From Promerops cafer (lineage: Eukaryota > Chordata > Aves > Passeriformes > Nectariniidae): a stretch of 64,000 nt of DNA. The first letter of the stretch is position 1; every line of letters starts with the position of its first letter. A model generated the notes under the pieces. That model was given only the letters and a program-made list of their open reading frames with translations, searched no databases and was not told the DNA's origin. The stretch spans positions 469,384 through 533,383 of the forward strand of contig VZSE01006618.1 of the NCBI GenBank assembly GCA_013398275.1, read 5' to 3'. Below, piece by piece: positions 23,441-36,732 of the stretch. Both the position numbers and the translations under genes were made by a program.

Positions 23441-26400
23441 TCTTTGAGGCTCAGATGGGCGTATCTAATCTCTCAGGATGTCTGCACATTTTCCCCCAGC
23501 AGCCAAAAGCTTGCAGGCTAGTGCATCACCTCGTGTCAGAGCAGGGATGTTAAAAGCAGTGAGGATGCCAGCCTTCTCATTGTCTTCATGAGCTGATATT
23601 ATGGTATCTCTTTATAAGAGCTTCACTGCGGCACTGAGGATGGAGTAATTTGCTCTTCAGGCATTCACACTACTCAACAGAGAGAAAAAATGAAAAGTTC
23701 TTGATATTGCTCAAACAACGAGAAAAACACGGGAAGGGACTATGCTTTTCAGATTTCAGATTCAACTCTGCTACTGTCTGCTTAAGTCAGGAACTACAAG
23801 TATGGTTTTAATCCTTAGAGGCACAGCTCTTAGATTACATGAAAGCAGCAAGATGGTTTGGTTAACTAAATACCTTCTTTGATTTCCAGGTAAGGAAAAG
23901 GGAAGGAGAAGGACAGCCAAAACAAAAGTCAGGGGTAATTACAAAACTGTGTAAAGTGGAAAAGGAACACTTTTACTCCCCATGGCTGGCTGCAAGATAT
24001 TTCAGCTACCAGGGAAGCTGTAAGGGAAGTTGAGTGTCAGATCTCAAATGTGTGTACACAGCATAAAAATCACTTGGTTTCCAAAAGATTAGTCTTTATG
24101 TACATACAGTGAAAAAAGTCAGGTAGCTTTTTACATTTTGAGAGTTCTGGTGAAATTTCATAAGTGAAATATGTACAGAGCAATGAGGGATTAGGCCCTT
24201 AAGAGTGTATACACTTTTCATGACTGCCAAATTTTAATACCTAACATAAGTAATAACATTATAATAATTTATAATTGACTTTCAGTTTCAGTATAGAAGC
24301 TCATTCTTTTCATAGACTCCCCTATGGGACTCCTGATTTGGTTGGTAAGGGAAACTAAAACCACTTAAAGCAGAACTTCCTGGAGCACAGGTCCTGAAAA
24401 AACATTTTTGAGGTCAAAAAATGATACTAGCATTGGACATACCCAGGGAATTAAATCACAGTGATGAGACTTGCCCAAAGGAGATTCATTTAGTGTTTTC
24501 CAGGCCTAGCTCATCATATTCATTACCAGTTTGTTTCACTAGGAAATGCCAATGCTGTAAGAGGGGATTTGAGAGGTGGCTGACTCCATGAGCAAGAACA
24601 GTACCTCTTCTGCATTTTACAAACTGGTTGCACTGGATGCTGCTGGCTTGCTCTCCAATCTGTTTATTTCTGTTTATTTGTATCACAGGACGTACAGGCT
24701 TGCCTCTACCTGCTCTAATCTCCTGAGTGGATTGTGATGCCCTCTTCATATCTGGGCTACACCAACTGCCTGTCACTTCTGTGCCAAAGTGGTCCAGCCC
24801 ACACACTTCTCTCTGTAGCACAGCTATTCACTGTTTGATGTTGGAGAGTGTGTGGCAAATTGTCCAGTGCCAATAGAGGGACAAGAGGCAGGGTGTTTTG
24901 GGCCCACATCCCAAGTCTGAATTTTCTTGTTTACAAGGATTGGATGTTTATTCAGAATGATGCGTTCTCGGCAGCGGGTAAAGCAAAGATCCTCTGATGT
25001 AAACCATCTCCTAAGTATTAAACACTAAAAAGGAGTAAAATAATAATAATCTTGTCATCCAATAAATCCATCAAATAATTTATCTTGTCATCCAATTGAG
25101 TCTAATTATTGCTAAAAGTATCTCACGTGCCATTAAACAACTACTTTCAAAGTCCCTGTGTTTTCCCAATAGGACTCATATCCCACAGTTGATTATTTAA
25201 AGTCTTGGTTTAGAATATTCCTTTGAAGATATGAAATTCTCTTTCTCTTTTTTTGTATTTAATAACCCACTTGTCCAATAAAATAAGAAAACTTTAGTTT
25301 GCAAACGAGGGCTTTGTGTTATAACTTCCTTCCATTTAAGAAACTGAATTAATTTCTGAGTGCTGCATATGAATTTAATTTAAAAAAATAAACAGCAAAA
25401 GCTCAGTAAAGGAAAAGTGCAGCTTTGAATTATCACCTTACTTTGTAAGTGAGAGAAAAAAATTAAGATTCTGTCAGAGGACAATATTATGTAGTAATAC
25501 TGGGAAGTTTAGATGACACAATGCCAGAAAACACAGATGTTGAGAATAATAAAACCCACTATAGAGTAAAATTTTTTAAAAGTTATTTTTCTAGGGAGAA
25601 GACAAGAAATGGTTGAAAGCAACATAATATTAGTAATTTGAAGGTGATAGCTTTTGACTCTAACGCATTGTTTTATTCTGTACAGGCAAAGGAGTATTTT
25701 ATGCAGACAATATGAAGCAGTTTTGCACAGTAGTTCAGTGCTTCAGTGCTGAAATTGCTTGCAAGAAGGCAAACACAGAGAGAACCTGTAGACTTTTGAC
25801 CCTTGGAAGACTGGCTGGGATTTGTGTGATGTGGGATTAGACTGGCCCAAGACAGAAGCACGGAATATCTAGACACAGAGTACTTGTTGTAAGAGGACAA
25901 TGCTTGGCTGATGCAACAGCTGCATTAGAGGCATTTTTTTGCAAATAGCACACTGAAGAAATCTTGAGGAAATCTCTTGGCTAAGAAAAGAGGAATGTTA
26001 ATACTCTTTTCCTTTCGCTGACACAATCCTTATGAAAAGCTGTTACACCAGCCCCAAAAGGAACATGTGTACAGCCTGCACCTTATTAGAAGCAATGTGT
26101 TTCCCCAAATTGTCAGAGCTAATGAGAACTTAAAGCAGTAAATTCATTTATGAAAACATTTAAGAGCAAGAGACAGGAAGAACAGGGAGTGTCACTGCAG
26201 TCTGCTATGATAAAAACTGAGCTGGGAGAACTCTGTTTAATCTTTTTGGATCACTTCCAGAGATGGGCTTGAGCGAGAAACAGATTTAGATGATGAATAT
26301 TCTCAAAGTGAGTTAAGAAAAGGCTGATGACAATCTGATATACTTTTTTTTTTGTGGATTTATTGATAGCATACTACTAATGGGGGAAAAAAAGCAGAAA

Positions 26401-27200
26401 TAACTCCATTGTATGCAGTTTAGGCTGATCTGTGTCTAATCACTAGGATATTTTTTTGCCTTTATTGTTTGGTCTCATGCTTGAACGATTCTCTGCTACA
26501 GATGTTTTTCTGAATTTGTGGACAACACAAATTGTACCCTAGATTGAAGGGATCTCTCTGGATTTCACTTTTCTTTGCCAATTTGTATGAAATGTATTGC
26601 TAGGATTACTTCTGTTGCAATTACACGGAGTCTATGATCAGAGGTTGCTATTTCCACAGATACAAGAAATGTTTATGGAGTGATGAGCCAGCTTCATACA
26701 TGCCCTTCAGTCCATAAATAGAACGGAGATACGTTTTGTAGGAGAAAACATTGAAAGGCAGCCAGATGGCAAAGAGGTCTCAGTTTGGACTTTTCCAGCA
26801 TTTGGAGTAATGGACTCAGAATAAGGTGTTAGAGGGCAACTTATCTTCTTTGCCATGTCCTGTGAATGCTGTATGCTGAGGACAGCACTACTTAACAAAA
26901 TGTACTGTCTACACATGTGTCTTGTCTATTACTAAATAATGTTTTTTATGTAACACTATTTACAAGATTTACCACAAAAGAAAGGGGAATTAATAGATGC
27001 AACTAAAAGCTCAAGCAGCAGTTTGCCTTTTGACATTGCAGCCTGGCCAGATTTCAGAATAAGCCTGCGCAAAAGTTAACCTCATCCTGGTTATTAATAG
27101 TTTGTTATAACAGAGTTATAACACAGGTAAGAATGAAATTGTGTCAGAATCAGGCAGGAAGTAGGAAATAGTAAAATAAAATTTAAAAAATTTATAAAAT
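23441..27200. other. Non-coding DNA, no gene seen
   Basis: Mostly AT-rich. A balanced patch at 24480-24930 is open on the minus strand for 111 codons but shows no domain. At 25049-25100 the phrase ATCTTGTCATCCAAT occurs twice about 35 bases apart, a small tandem duplication. No repeat family or RNA gene is recognised. Confidence 0.55.
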
Positions 27201-27350
27201 TCCTGTCTGGGTTTCTGTTTGATGTTGTTGATGTTGTTGTTATTGTTGAATGTTTGTTAGAGGGGGGTTTTTGTTTAGTTCATTGGTTGGTTGGGCTTTT
27301 GTATTTTCAGGATTAAAAATAGGTTACTTTTTGTTTGGTTTTTGGGAATA
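27201..27350. repeat. GTT/GTTTGG-rich low-complexity sequence
   Basis: Repeated GTT, GATGTT and TTGGTTGG words make up this stretch on the plus strand. It is a simple-sequence tract without a clear period. Confidence 0.7.
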
Positions 27351-30300
27351 TTGCCTAGGCATGTTTTTTCTCTACTTATTGGATAAGCTTCTTCTCAAAA
27401 GAATACTGAAACAATAAACATACAAATAATAAAAAAATAAAAGTTCTATGTGAGTTATTAAAACATAAAAAAATTACTAAAGCTGATCGTTGGGTCAGAA
27501 GGGGACAGGGAGTAACCTTTTGTTGTACCTGGGAAATGCAGGCAACGATGGCCAAAGGGTTTAGCACTGTGACAGTGAAGATCATTGGTCTCTGGGCTGT
27601 CACAAGTTTTGCAAGGATGGAATAGAAATGCTAACCTGGCACCAGCAGGCACTGTCTCCTTGAGCAGAAGGGTTGGACTGACACCTAAGAAGTGCCAGCT
27701 GAGAGTCACTGACCACCAGGAGCACGGATGGGATGTAGGGGCACAGGTAAAGTAAGGAGATAATCCTGATCTAATGCTAGCTTTCCCACCAATGACAGTA
27801 CAAGATCCCCTGGGAAAAGATCGGGGATGAAAAGGAAAGATGGTCACAATTACGTCTTCTAGAGGAAAGGATGACAAGATGAGGAAGGAAGTCAACTGCA
27901 CAGTTGCTTTCTAGAAAAGTGCCCCTACTTGTCAGACAGACCCTTCGTGGGTCCCAAGGCAGTCTTTTCAGAATGGATGTTACTATGACTGTTAGGAACT
28001 TTAAAACAATGTGAAACAGTACTGTGTTCTCCAAACCTATTTTTTATGAAAAGACCCTCAGGCATAAAAGCACAGAACAGGAGATGAAAAAGAAGTAGAG
28101 GAAGAAGGATGATAAGGAAAATGAAGAATACCATGGATAGTAGCAGAAGTCTTGCAGATTAAAGCACTACTAAAGTGATGGATATAGGTCATTGAAGAAT
28201 TTGAGTGTGGCTGAAGAGAAATTACTTGAAATGTTTTTATACTGGTGGAAGAAGCTTACATAACCAGCTCAAGAACAACCATTACCAGTGCAAAAGGTGA
28301 AATAACAGAAATAAGAGAAATGGTCTGGACTAGTAGTCAAGCTTGCAGTATTTCAAGGGGCGCTCATCTTGGGGAAAAATTAAATAAATAATTATAAAGG
28401 CTGGATAAGACAGTGGCCTATAAAGTTTTAGATATTATACTCTCAGATTTATGCCCTCCGTAGCACCATTTCTTATCATTTCTTATATCTTTACAATTGT
28501 TTACCAGAATTAAAGCCATGGTTACAAAAGACTCTTCTGTAAATACAGCTAGGTATAAATACCTTCTGAGTGAGACCAGCTATCTAAGGAGACTGTTGAT
28601 ACAAGGAAAAATAAATACGACCTGGCAAAAAATAAACAGAGACTGGAATTCAGAGGAACATTTCTGTCAGAGATGAGAGGTCTGGAAAAAAGGTTCAAAT
28701 TTGTAATGGGAGTAAGAAAATGCTGCTTTGAACATGAAATCCTATGTAGCCTTTAACAGTATTCAATACACAACTTGCTATATGCTCATGCAAAATATGG
28801 GTGTGTTTTTTTAATAAATTATTTAGGTTTTTGAATATATATCAGGTACTAACAATGAAACTCTTGCAACACAGAAAGTGGCAGAAGCATCAAACACCTG
28901 GTACAGCTAAATCACCTGTCTTCAGAGAAAATCACAGAAAGAGACAGACAAACTATTATGTTTCCCTACCAGAAAAAAAAATCACCTACTAAAGAGTGGC
29001 TTGGGAAAGGGACCAAGCTAATACCACAGGCAGGTAGCAATAGAGGAAAAACCTGCTGTGAAGTATTTCATTTTTGTGATTCTTTAACAATTTACAGAAG
29101 AAATGTCACATAATAGAAGTCTGGCTCTCTTTTGGGAGTCATAAATAAAATACAACTGTAATCAAAGGACAGAAGAAAAAAGACTTAGCAGATATTTAAT
29201 TCTTATTTATGCTTACTTTCAGAAATTATGACTTGAATGTAAATGTGGAAGGTTGCAGCAATGCAATAATTCAAACTCTTATATGTTCTCCTGCTGCACC
29301 CTGCCTGCTAAGCACTTCCAAAGCCTAAACTGGCTGATTTAATTTACAGCTTTCTACCCAGTGATTAGAGAAAGGTTTGAAAAGGTCTTCAGAAAAAAAA
29401 AAAATGGTAAGCTATCCCTAGGATTTGTTACTGTAGACTGTTCATCTGTGATCAATACTCCGTAGCTGTCTGGGTCTCCTCCACAGAGAACCTGCACTTC
29501 AGCCAGGGGAACTGCCAGAGAGAGGGTTTCATTCAGGCACACAGATGGTTCATTTTTTTCATGCTGGGTGCAGAGATTTTCAAAGTGTAAGGAAAAATTA
29601 GGAAAAAGTAGTGTTTCTAGATGAACTGTTAGTACAAAATAAAATATTAACCACTAAATTCTATCAAATATCATTTAAACTTAAATAATAAATCTGTCCA
29701 GTTTATTGATATCCATTGTCAGAAGTAGACCCAGGAGCAATAAATATACTGAGGAAATGACAAGCTTTGCAGGGATAAACTGTGAAAAAGCAACTGGATT
29801 ACCCTTGATTTATCTCTAAATTTAGCTTGAATCCTGTAGGTTGCATAGATGACTGGACTGTAAATTGCCTCCAGGGTATTCCCTTATGCTTTTTACAAAG
29901 GCAGGGCAGGGGAAAGAACTGAAGCCTGAGGGATCTGCTTTGCCTCCCTGTTCTCAAGACCCCGTATACTCAGCATTGCCCCAGACTGAAAATAAAGAGG
30001 TCTCTGGATCAGCTGCTAGCTGAAAGCTTCCTGAACAGACTTCCATTTCAATCCACACCCAACCCAACACACCCTTTACAGCAGGAGAGCTGTCAGATGC
30101 ATTGCATCTGCTGGCATGAGTCAGATGAAAATTACCTTTTTTCTCTGCAAAGCCAGACATTCGTCGTGGCAGCACGGAGGCAGGTCCTGCCCCTTTGTAC
30201 AAGCACTAGGAGGGCATGGGAACTGTGTGGGACAGGAAGCTAGGAATGAACATTTTATTTTTCTTCTGATGCCACAGAGCAGTTCTCTTTGTTTGAAAGG

Positions 30301-33041
30301 GGTAAGCCCTGCATATGTCCTTACCTGTTACTATTCATCCCTTCGTTTCTGTAGCAAGACACGAGCAAAATTTCCTTTCTAAAGCCATAACAAACAGGCA
30401 CATTTGCTTAAGCTCCTTCTCACCTAAGAAATATATTGCCATGCTTATGTACTTCATGCCTTATAGAGGTCAACTCCTGGACAAAGATGACACCTCTGAT
30501 GGATCTGGCAACTCACTTCAGATAGGTTGTGCTGAAAAAATCCTTTTGCAGTTTTACTTCTCCTCCTAATGTTACTCAGTCTATTCTGATCAGTGTCTTT
30601 GCAATTCCCTCAGTGCAGGCAAACAAATGTGAAGAAAAGAGAACCTGGCTTTGGGGTGATTATATTTGCTGGACACCTGGCAGTCAGCCAGGACCAAAGT
30701 GGCATGGTGGCACTATAGTCAAGAAAGAAGATAGAGGAGCCCAAAATAAGTCTTGTTTGAAAATGCAGAATTAGCCAGCATCTTCTCTGTTCAGCAACAA
30801 AGGCGCAGCATATAGGTGAATTTTAGCTTTGCCACCATTCACTGTGATTAAGCACATCTTGGTCACTCCTGTAAATTCAGAATATGTTGTGCAGTCACTA
30901 CTTCTTCCCTCTTTTCTCAGTTCTTACTATACTGTCCTTATTCCAGTTCATGCATCCATGTCACAGAATCCTTGGAGGTTAATGTCATGAAGAAACTACT
31001 GTGTGACATCTTTTTTTGAGGCCACATTTTACCTCTGAACTCACAGATGGTGAATACCATGGTCAGGTTTAGAAAACAGTTTATATTGGTTTAATTTAGA
31101 TTTTGCAATGGCACTGTTACCGTACCTCAAAAGTTGAAATTTTTGCAGAATGAGACATAGGAAGAATAAGATTTGCGGCATCGAGGGAACTTTGCAATAC
31201 AGTACATCTTTACTTCACATGGAAATGCCTATGTTCTTTTGGAATAGAATAATAATTATGCTTCTTCACAGAACCACAGGCACTGTTATGACCTGTTGCA
31301 CCTCCAGAGAGTACATTGTGCTCTCTTTTTGATGGCCACTGAACTGCTCCCACAGCATTGATTCAGAACTCAAGAACACCGCAGTGATAGCAACCATTAA
31401 AACTTTGAGGAGAGTTCCTTCAGCTCATACTTGGGAAAGACATAAGTTCCTTCAGATGATCCAGATTCAGATAAACAGTGTAAGCACAGGCAGCCAAAGC
31501 AAAGCTATGCAGAAATTTATGCTGATTAGCATAAAATCTTGGTACTGAGTACTTAAGAGATTAACCTGCACATATGAATTTACTGAAAGATTATATGAGC
31601 ATCTGAATAAATAACCTATCTGCATCTCATTCCAGCCTCTCTCACTGGCAAAATCCCTGCTTTCTGCACACAGAACTGCAATAAAGTTTAATCATACTAA
31701 TGGACAGTACCAGAATACGTGTGTGAGTGGAGGAGGATGCTCTGCAGTGCACAGAGTGGACCATTTAAGCAAATGTAAATGGAAGAGGCAAGTTTCCCTG
31801 GAAAGGCAGCTGGCTCGCTTTTTTCTTTTATGACAGTTTGTTTTGCCTTTTCTTTGTTGGCACAGAAGCTAAGGCCATTCTGAGAGGGCAGGTTTCATAC
31901 CTTGTAGGATGTGTGGCCTGAATATGAAACAGCTGGTAAGATTTGATTGGTTTATGTCCTTAGGGTATCTTCAGTATACTGAAACAGTCCCTTTAAAACA
32001 AACAAAAAACCCAACCAACCAACCAAAGATACATCGTCATTGAAGCAATGCAGAACAGACAGCATTCTTCAAAATTTCTTGCCCTTTTCCTTCCTCTTAA
32101 AAAGTCTCTTTGAATAAACCCTTTCTTATCCTACTGCTCAAGCAGAAAAGGCAGAAAGACTAAAATACTAATAAGAGAGAATCTTCACTGCTTGGTCAGA
32201 ATGATAGGGACTCAGCATTGTAAGATTGCACACACAGAACATGTATGATAATGTTTGTTACCATGGACATGAGTGAAGGACAAATAGCTCCTAATATTTT
32301 TAATTTCACTGGTGGTATCACAGGGAGAAGTTCTGGGACGCATGCATCAATATTCACTGCAGTTTTACTGAGAGGCCAGAACAAAAAAAACAAGAACAAA
32401 GATTTCAGCTCTTTTGTTGACTTTGACCACTGACTGTTGGTTACTTCAATTTCCCTATGCTTCTCTACAGCAGATATTAGTATTGTTATTTGCTTCAAGA
32501 AAAATAGTACTAAATTGTTAGATATGCGATAAATATGTAGAAATCGAGCCTGATGTGTAAATCTCTAAGACTAATTTTTGTACTTGAACATTTCCCCATT
32601 TTGGTGTTACTTTTCACAACAGACCAGAATTTAATTATATCCATATGTTATTCTCTACAATCATCAGAAAATTCAGTTTTGAAACTTTTGTACAGTTTGT
32701 GTCCCACATACACATAAAATAATGCAAAATTCTTATGTACACACTAAAGCAGAGAAGGTAACTTCTCTGGAATGGTTTTACTTTTTAGCCCACTAAAAAC
32801 AAAGAAACCCCACAAAAACCAAAAAACCCCAACAACGCACCAACCAACAAAAATACTGGCAGAACACAACAGGGAGATATTTCTAAATTACTGTGTGTGA
32901 ATCCAAGCATCTTTAATGTTATTCTCAGTCTTTCTCAAAACTGGAGACCCATTCTCTAATAATTTTCTTCCTACATATAAAATGACATCTCTTCTCCTTG
33001 GAGGAACCCATGTTATCTATTGGCTTCAAATGACCTTCATG
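27351..33041. other. Non-coding DNA, no gene seen
   Basis: Long, mostly unique stretch. The part at 27480-27900 is GC-richer and open on the minus strand for 147 codons (27458-27901), but overlapping minus-strand frames of 75 and 85 codons share this region and none has a recognisable domain. Low-complexity A/C words (CCAA repeats) occur at 31997-32027 and 32797-32855. No tRNA, snRNA or exon could be identified. Confidence 0.5.
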
Positions 33042-33456
33042 CATCACATAATCACAGAAGAACTGAGGTTAGAAGAGACCTCCAGAGGTCATCTGGTCCA
33101 GTTTGCTTGCTCAAGCAGGGCCACTCAGAGCCAGTTACCTAAGTCTGGAATATCTCCAAGAATGGAGACCCAGCCACCTCCTCAGGACACCTGGGCCAGT
33201 ACTTGGTCATCCCCAGCAGTAAGTTTTCTTACTGTCAGAGGAAATCTCCTCTGTTTCAGTTTGTGTCCATAGCCACTGGTTCTGTCACTGGGCACCCCCA
33301 GGAAGAGCCTGACTCCGTCATCTTTGCACCCTCCTTTCAAATGTTTATATACATTAATAAAATTCCCCTGAGCTGCCTTCCTTTCTCCAGGCTGAAGAGT
33401 CCCAGGTCTCTCAGCCCTTCCTCATAGGAGAGGTGCTACAGTCTTTGGTGCATTCT
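33042..33456 (-). mobile_element. CR1 LINE 3' fragment
   Basis: Starts with ATCACATAATCACAGAAG and 'GAGACCTCCAGAGGTCATCT', then runs through the typical CR1 order in reverse complement: 'CAAGCAGGGCCACTCAGAGC', 'GGAGACCCAGCCACCTC', 'CTTTCTCCAGGCTGAAGAG', 'TCTCTCAGCCCTTCCTCATA'. Roughly 415 bases remain, covering the 3' untranslated part and the end of the reverse-transcriptase frame. Small frames that cross it (32916-33272 and 33203-33427) are not genes. Confidence 0.95.
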
Positions 33457-36400
33457 TCAATCAAGGCTTTCAACGTGAAAGCTCAAGTCTTGCAGACTGG
33501 TCATGGAAGAAGCAAATGGTTCTGTTGGGACAAGTATGGAAGATGAAAAGAGGTTCATACTGGAAAGGTGCTTGCTGTGTTGGGAACCAAACTGGACTAC
33601 CTCAATAGCTCTGTAAGATTTTATTTGTGCATGCTGGCATTATATCTGACATCCAAATGATGGAATTTACTACGGTCAACCATGACAGAGGAACAAGCTA
33701 ATTTCCAAAGAACTGTGGTATTAATGATCAGTTTTCAATGAAGGGATTCTTTCTTTCTAAAATTAGGGTCAAAATTAATGGAATACTAAAAAGCTAGGAT
33801 TCCTAAATGACAGTTTTATTTTGGGGAGATAAACATCAATTAGTGAACAAGAGAGCAGACAGAAGGGTGGGCCATGGTGCCAGAATGATGTTACCCTGGT
33901 GTGCAGCATTGTTAGCTCTGGTAACTGCACAGGAATGAAGAATGAAATCCTGTTTATTTACATTTGTTTTCTGCTTGAGAGACAGCCCAAGAAGTAAAAT
34001 AAAATGAGAGCCTACTCAAATACCTGCTATGTTTCCCCTTAAATTGAATTTCTCATTTTATCAGGAAGCAATACTTGCACTGATGTTAGACAGGCAGCTA
34101 AAAGGTCAGCAAGTTCCCTTGGTTGCCTTTTGTCAAGGGTTTTTGACTTGTCTGTGAATAAAGATCTCCCAGGAGGAAGGCAGACCTGGATTTCCTGTCA
34201 TCTTGAAGACAGCAATGAATTTGAAAATGTTACAAAAAGCATAAGGGACTTGAAGCACACCTTCAAATGCACTGCTGATGCCAATAGCTTCCCATGTAAA
34301 CATGCACACAGAGTTGTTTTGGATTTGTTCTGTCAACTTTTTGTTGTGAAACAAATTGTTATACAGCCACTTACCTTGAATACTGAATGAATCTGATGGT
34401 TTTCCATTACTGCACTAAGCCTAATCGGGGCTACAATCTCTTTGGGTTAGCTGTGGTGCTGGCACACTCCTAACAGAGGTGGCTGAGCCACTTTTCTTTT
34501 TCCGTCATGCTCTCCTGTGATTTGCACAGGTGTCCCAGCCCATCCTGCTCGCTTACAGCTCTTGATACTCTGAAAGTGCTAAGGGTTGAGAAAGTCTTAA
34601 CAGGTATGTGGGCAGAAAGAAAAAGTTTTCTCACTCACGAGGAGCATTAATCATTACAGGGAACATGGGTTTCTCTCCAACAGTCAGAGCTAGAGCTACT
34701 GTTTTCTTATCACCCATGGGGACGGAATTCCTGTTCTTAGTAGGGGACAGTTTCTCAGAATATACTTCAGTTGTTAAAGCCTCTATTACTATTTTTTGTT
34801 CACTTAGCTTAGTTAGTGAAACACAGTAATGTCTGTGAACAATGTATTTTAACTGCACACATATTGCATACAGGAAACAAAGACTCAACAGGATGAATGA
34901 ACTTGTATTTTTATGTCCAGAAACCCAGCTTGTTTTCCACTGTTATATCATGCAGCTAATAGTGCAGAAAACTATTTACTTAGTTCAGAAATTCTATGTA
35001 ATTCTAAATTTACAAATAAGAAAAGGAAAGCCCTCTGTAATCAGAAAGAGACTACAGTGTTCCCAGGATGCTCAGGAAGTTTCTGCATAATTACTGCTGG
35101 TAAAATTTTCACCCTATACTCACCTAACTACTCACAGATACATTCTTACTCAAAACAAATTAGTGCTTTGAGGTAATTACTGTCTTCCTGAGTTACTGAT
35201 ATATCCATTATAAGTTGCAATTAAAATTAAAACAAGCAGAAATTAGAGAGTTGCCCACTATTACAAATTATTCACTTCTTGTATATTTGAGAATCCCTTT
35301 TAATTTTTTCCCTTTGGAAAACTGTGTTTCAGGATAGATTCACAGGAAAAATAGGCTACTCTTTTTGCGTAGTTTGGAAGATTTATAGAAGAAAGAAAAC
35401 TCTAATTTAGACAGGAATTGTGAAAGTTTATCTTAGCTGAGAATCTATTGACATAAAAACTGTTCGATATAGTGGAGAACTTGTTTTCTTTAACATTACT
35501 GTTCATTTAGAGTGACTTCTAAAGTTGCTTGTGACAGTTCTAGGCAAGTCTAGCACACAGAAATGCTGAGACCACAGCAGAATGGGAATAACCAAGAAAT
35601 ATGAAAATTTGCCACTTACTTTCATCTATTTTATAAACACATAGGTGAACATAGAAATGCATAGAATATTAATGCAAATGCTTTTCACAAAATCTTTAAT
35701 GGATTTGCAAAAAACTCTCGATCAAGGATGCACAAGGTACTTCCATAATTTTATGAATTAAGATTACTTTTACAAGGGGTAAGCCTGGGACTTCTGGAAT
35801 TCATTTTCCAGAGAACCTTCTTCCACCTCACAGATTGGATATAATGTGAGATTATTCGACTACTGATAGCGATATTGTGCAGATATTTACCTACAGATAT
35901 TTATCTGGTCCTTGTCTACAGTTAACATCTTTTTATATCTGGAATTGACTTTGCAGTCAGATACAGTTCTAAATGTACAAAGAGGTACAAAAAGAAATAC
36001 AGCAGCAGATATTCAAACCAAGTAATTTTAGCTCCTTCAGCCTTCTGATTATTTTTTAAAGTTAAATGTTACTTTAAAGGATGTTCACTTAGTGCTCTTT
36101 GATTTGTTTTGTCTAATAAGTTACACAGGACTCTAATTCACAGAAATGTCCTGCACTTATTTTTTGGTTATAAACAAAATGTAAAGCTCAACACATGTTA
36201 ATGGGGCTCCCATAAGAGAAAAAAACCAAGCAAAACTATGTAAAAGCCACAGAAGTAATTTGGTTTAATTAAATGAGGCCTAACATTTTTATTTCCCTGA
36301 TGGATGCATTAACTGAATCAATAGGAATCTAAACACACTAAGGACAGAAGAGTACAAATCCAATCACTAAGTCTTTTCTTTTCTTTTCAGTATTGTAATG

Positions 36401-36520
36401 AACAACTACAAAACAGATCACCTGGTAGCACTTTCAATTAAAAATCCCAAAGACATATTTCATGTAGATCTACAATGAAAGGAAATGGTAAATAAATATC
36501 TATTTACAAGCACAGCTGAA
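33457..36520. other. AT-rich non-coding DNA, no gene seen
   Basis: Unique AT-rich sequence with chance frames only (for example 34130-34390 plus overlapping 34133-34354 minus). No recognised repeat or RNA gene. Confidence 0.6.
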
Positions 36521-36732
36521 GGATCCCTGCCTGGTCCTGCTGGCCACAGTGCTGCTGATACAGGCCAGGATGCCATTGGTCTTCTTGGCCACCTGGGCAC
36601 AGCTGGCTCTTGTTCAGCCCTGTAAACCCCCAGGTGCTTTTCCTCTGGGCAGCTTTACAAACACTCTGCCCCGGCCTGTGGAGCTGCCTGGGGTTGCTGT
36701 AACTGAAGTGGAAGACCTGGACTTCTCTCCCT
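36521..36732 (-). mobile_element. CR1 LINE internal (ORF2 end) fragment
   Basis: In reverse complement this matches the part of CR1 that encodes the C-terminal region of the reverse-transcriptase protein: 'CAGGCCAGGATGCCATTGG', 'TTCTTGGCCACCTGGGCAC', 'TGGGGTTGCTGTAACTGAAG' are in the expected order. Reading the minus strand gives diverged traces of the usual NPR...KKANGIL-type peptide but with stop codons and frame breaks, so it is dead. The 3' terminal part is missing on the left and the copy is truncated on the right. Confidence 0.9.

Noticed and set aside
27458..27901. 147-codon minus-strand frame
   Set aside because: Overlapped by other minus-strand frames in different phase; no recognised domain and no supporting splice or promoter context.
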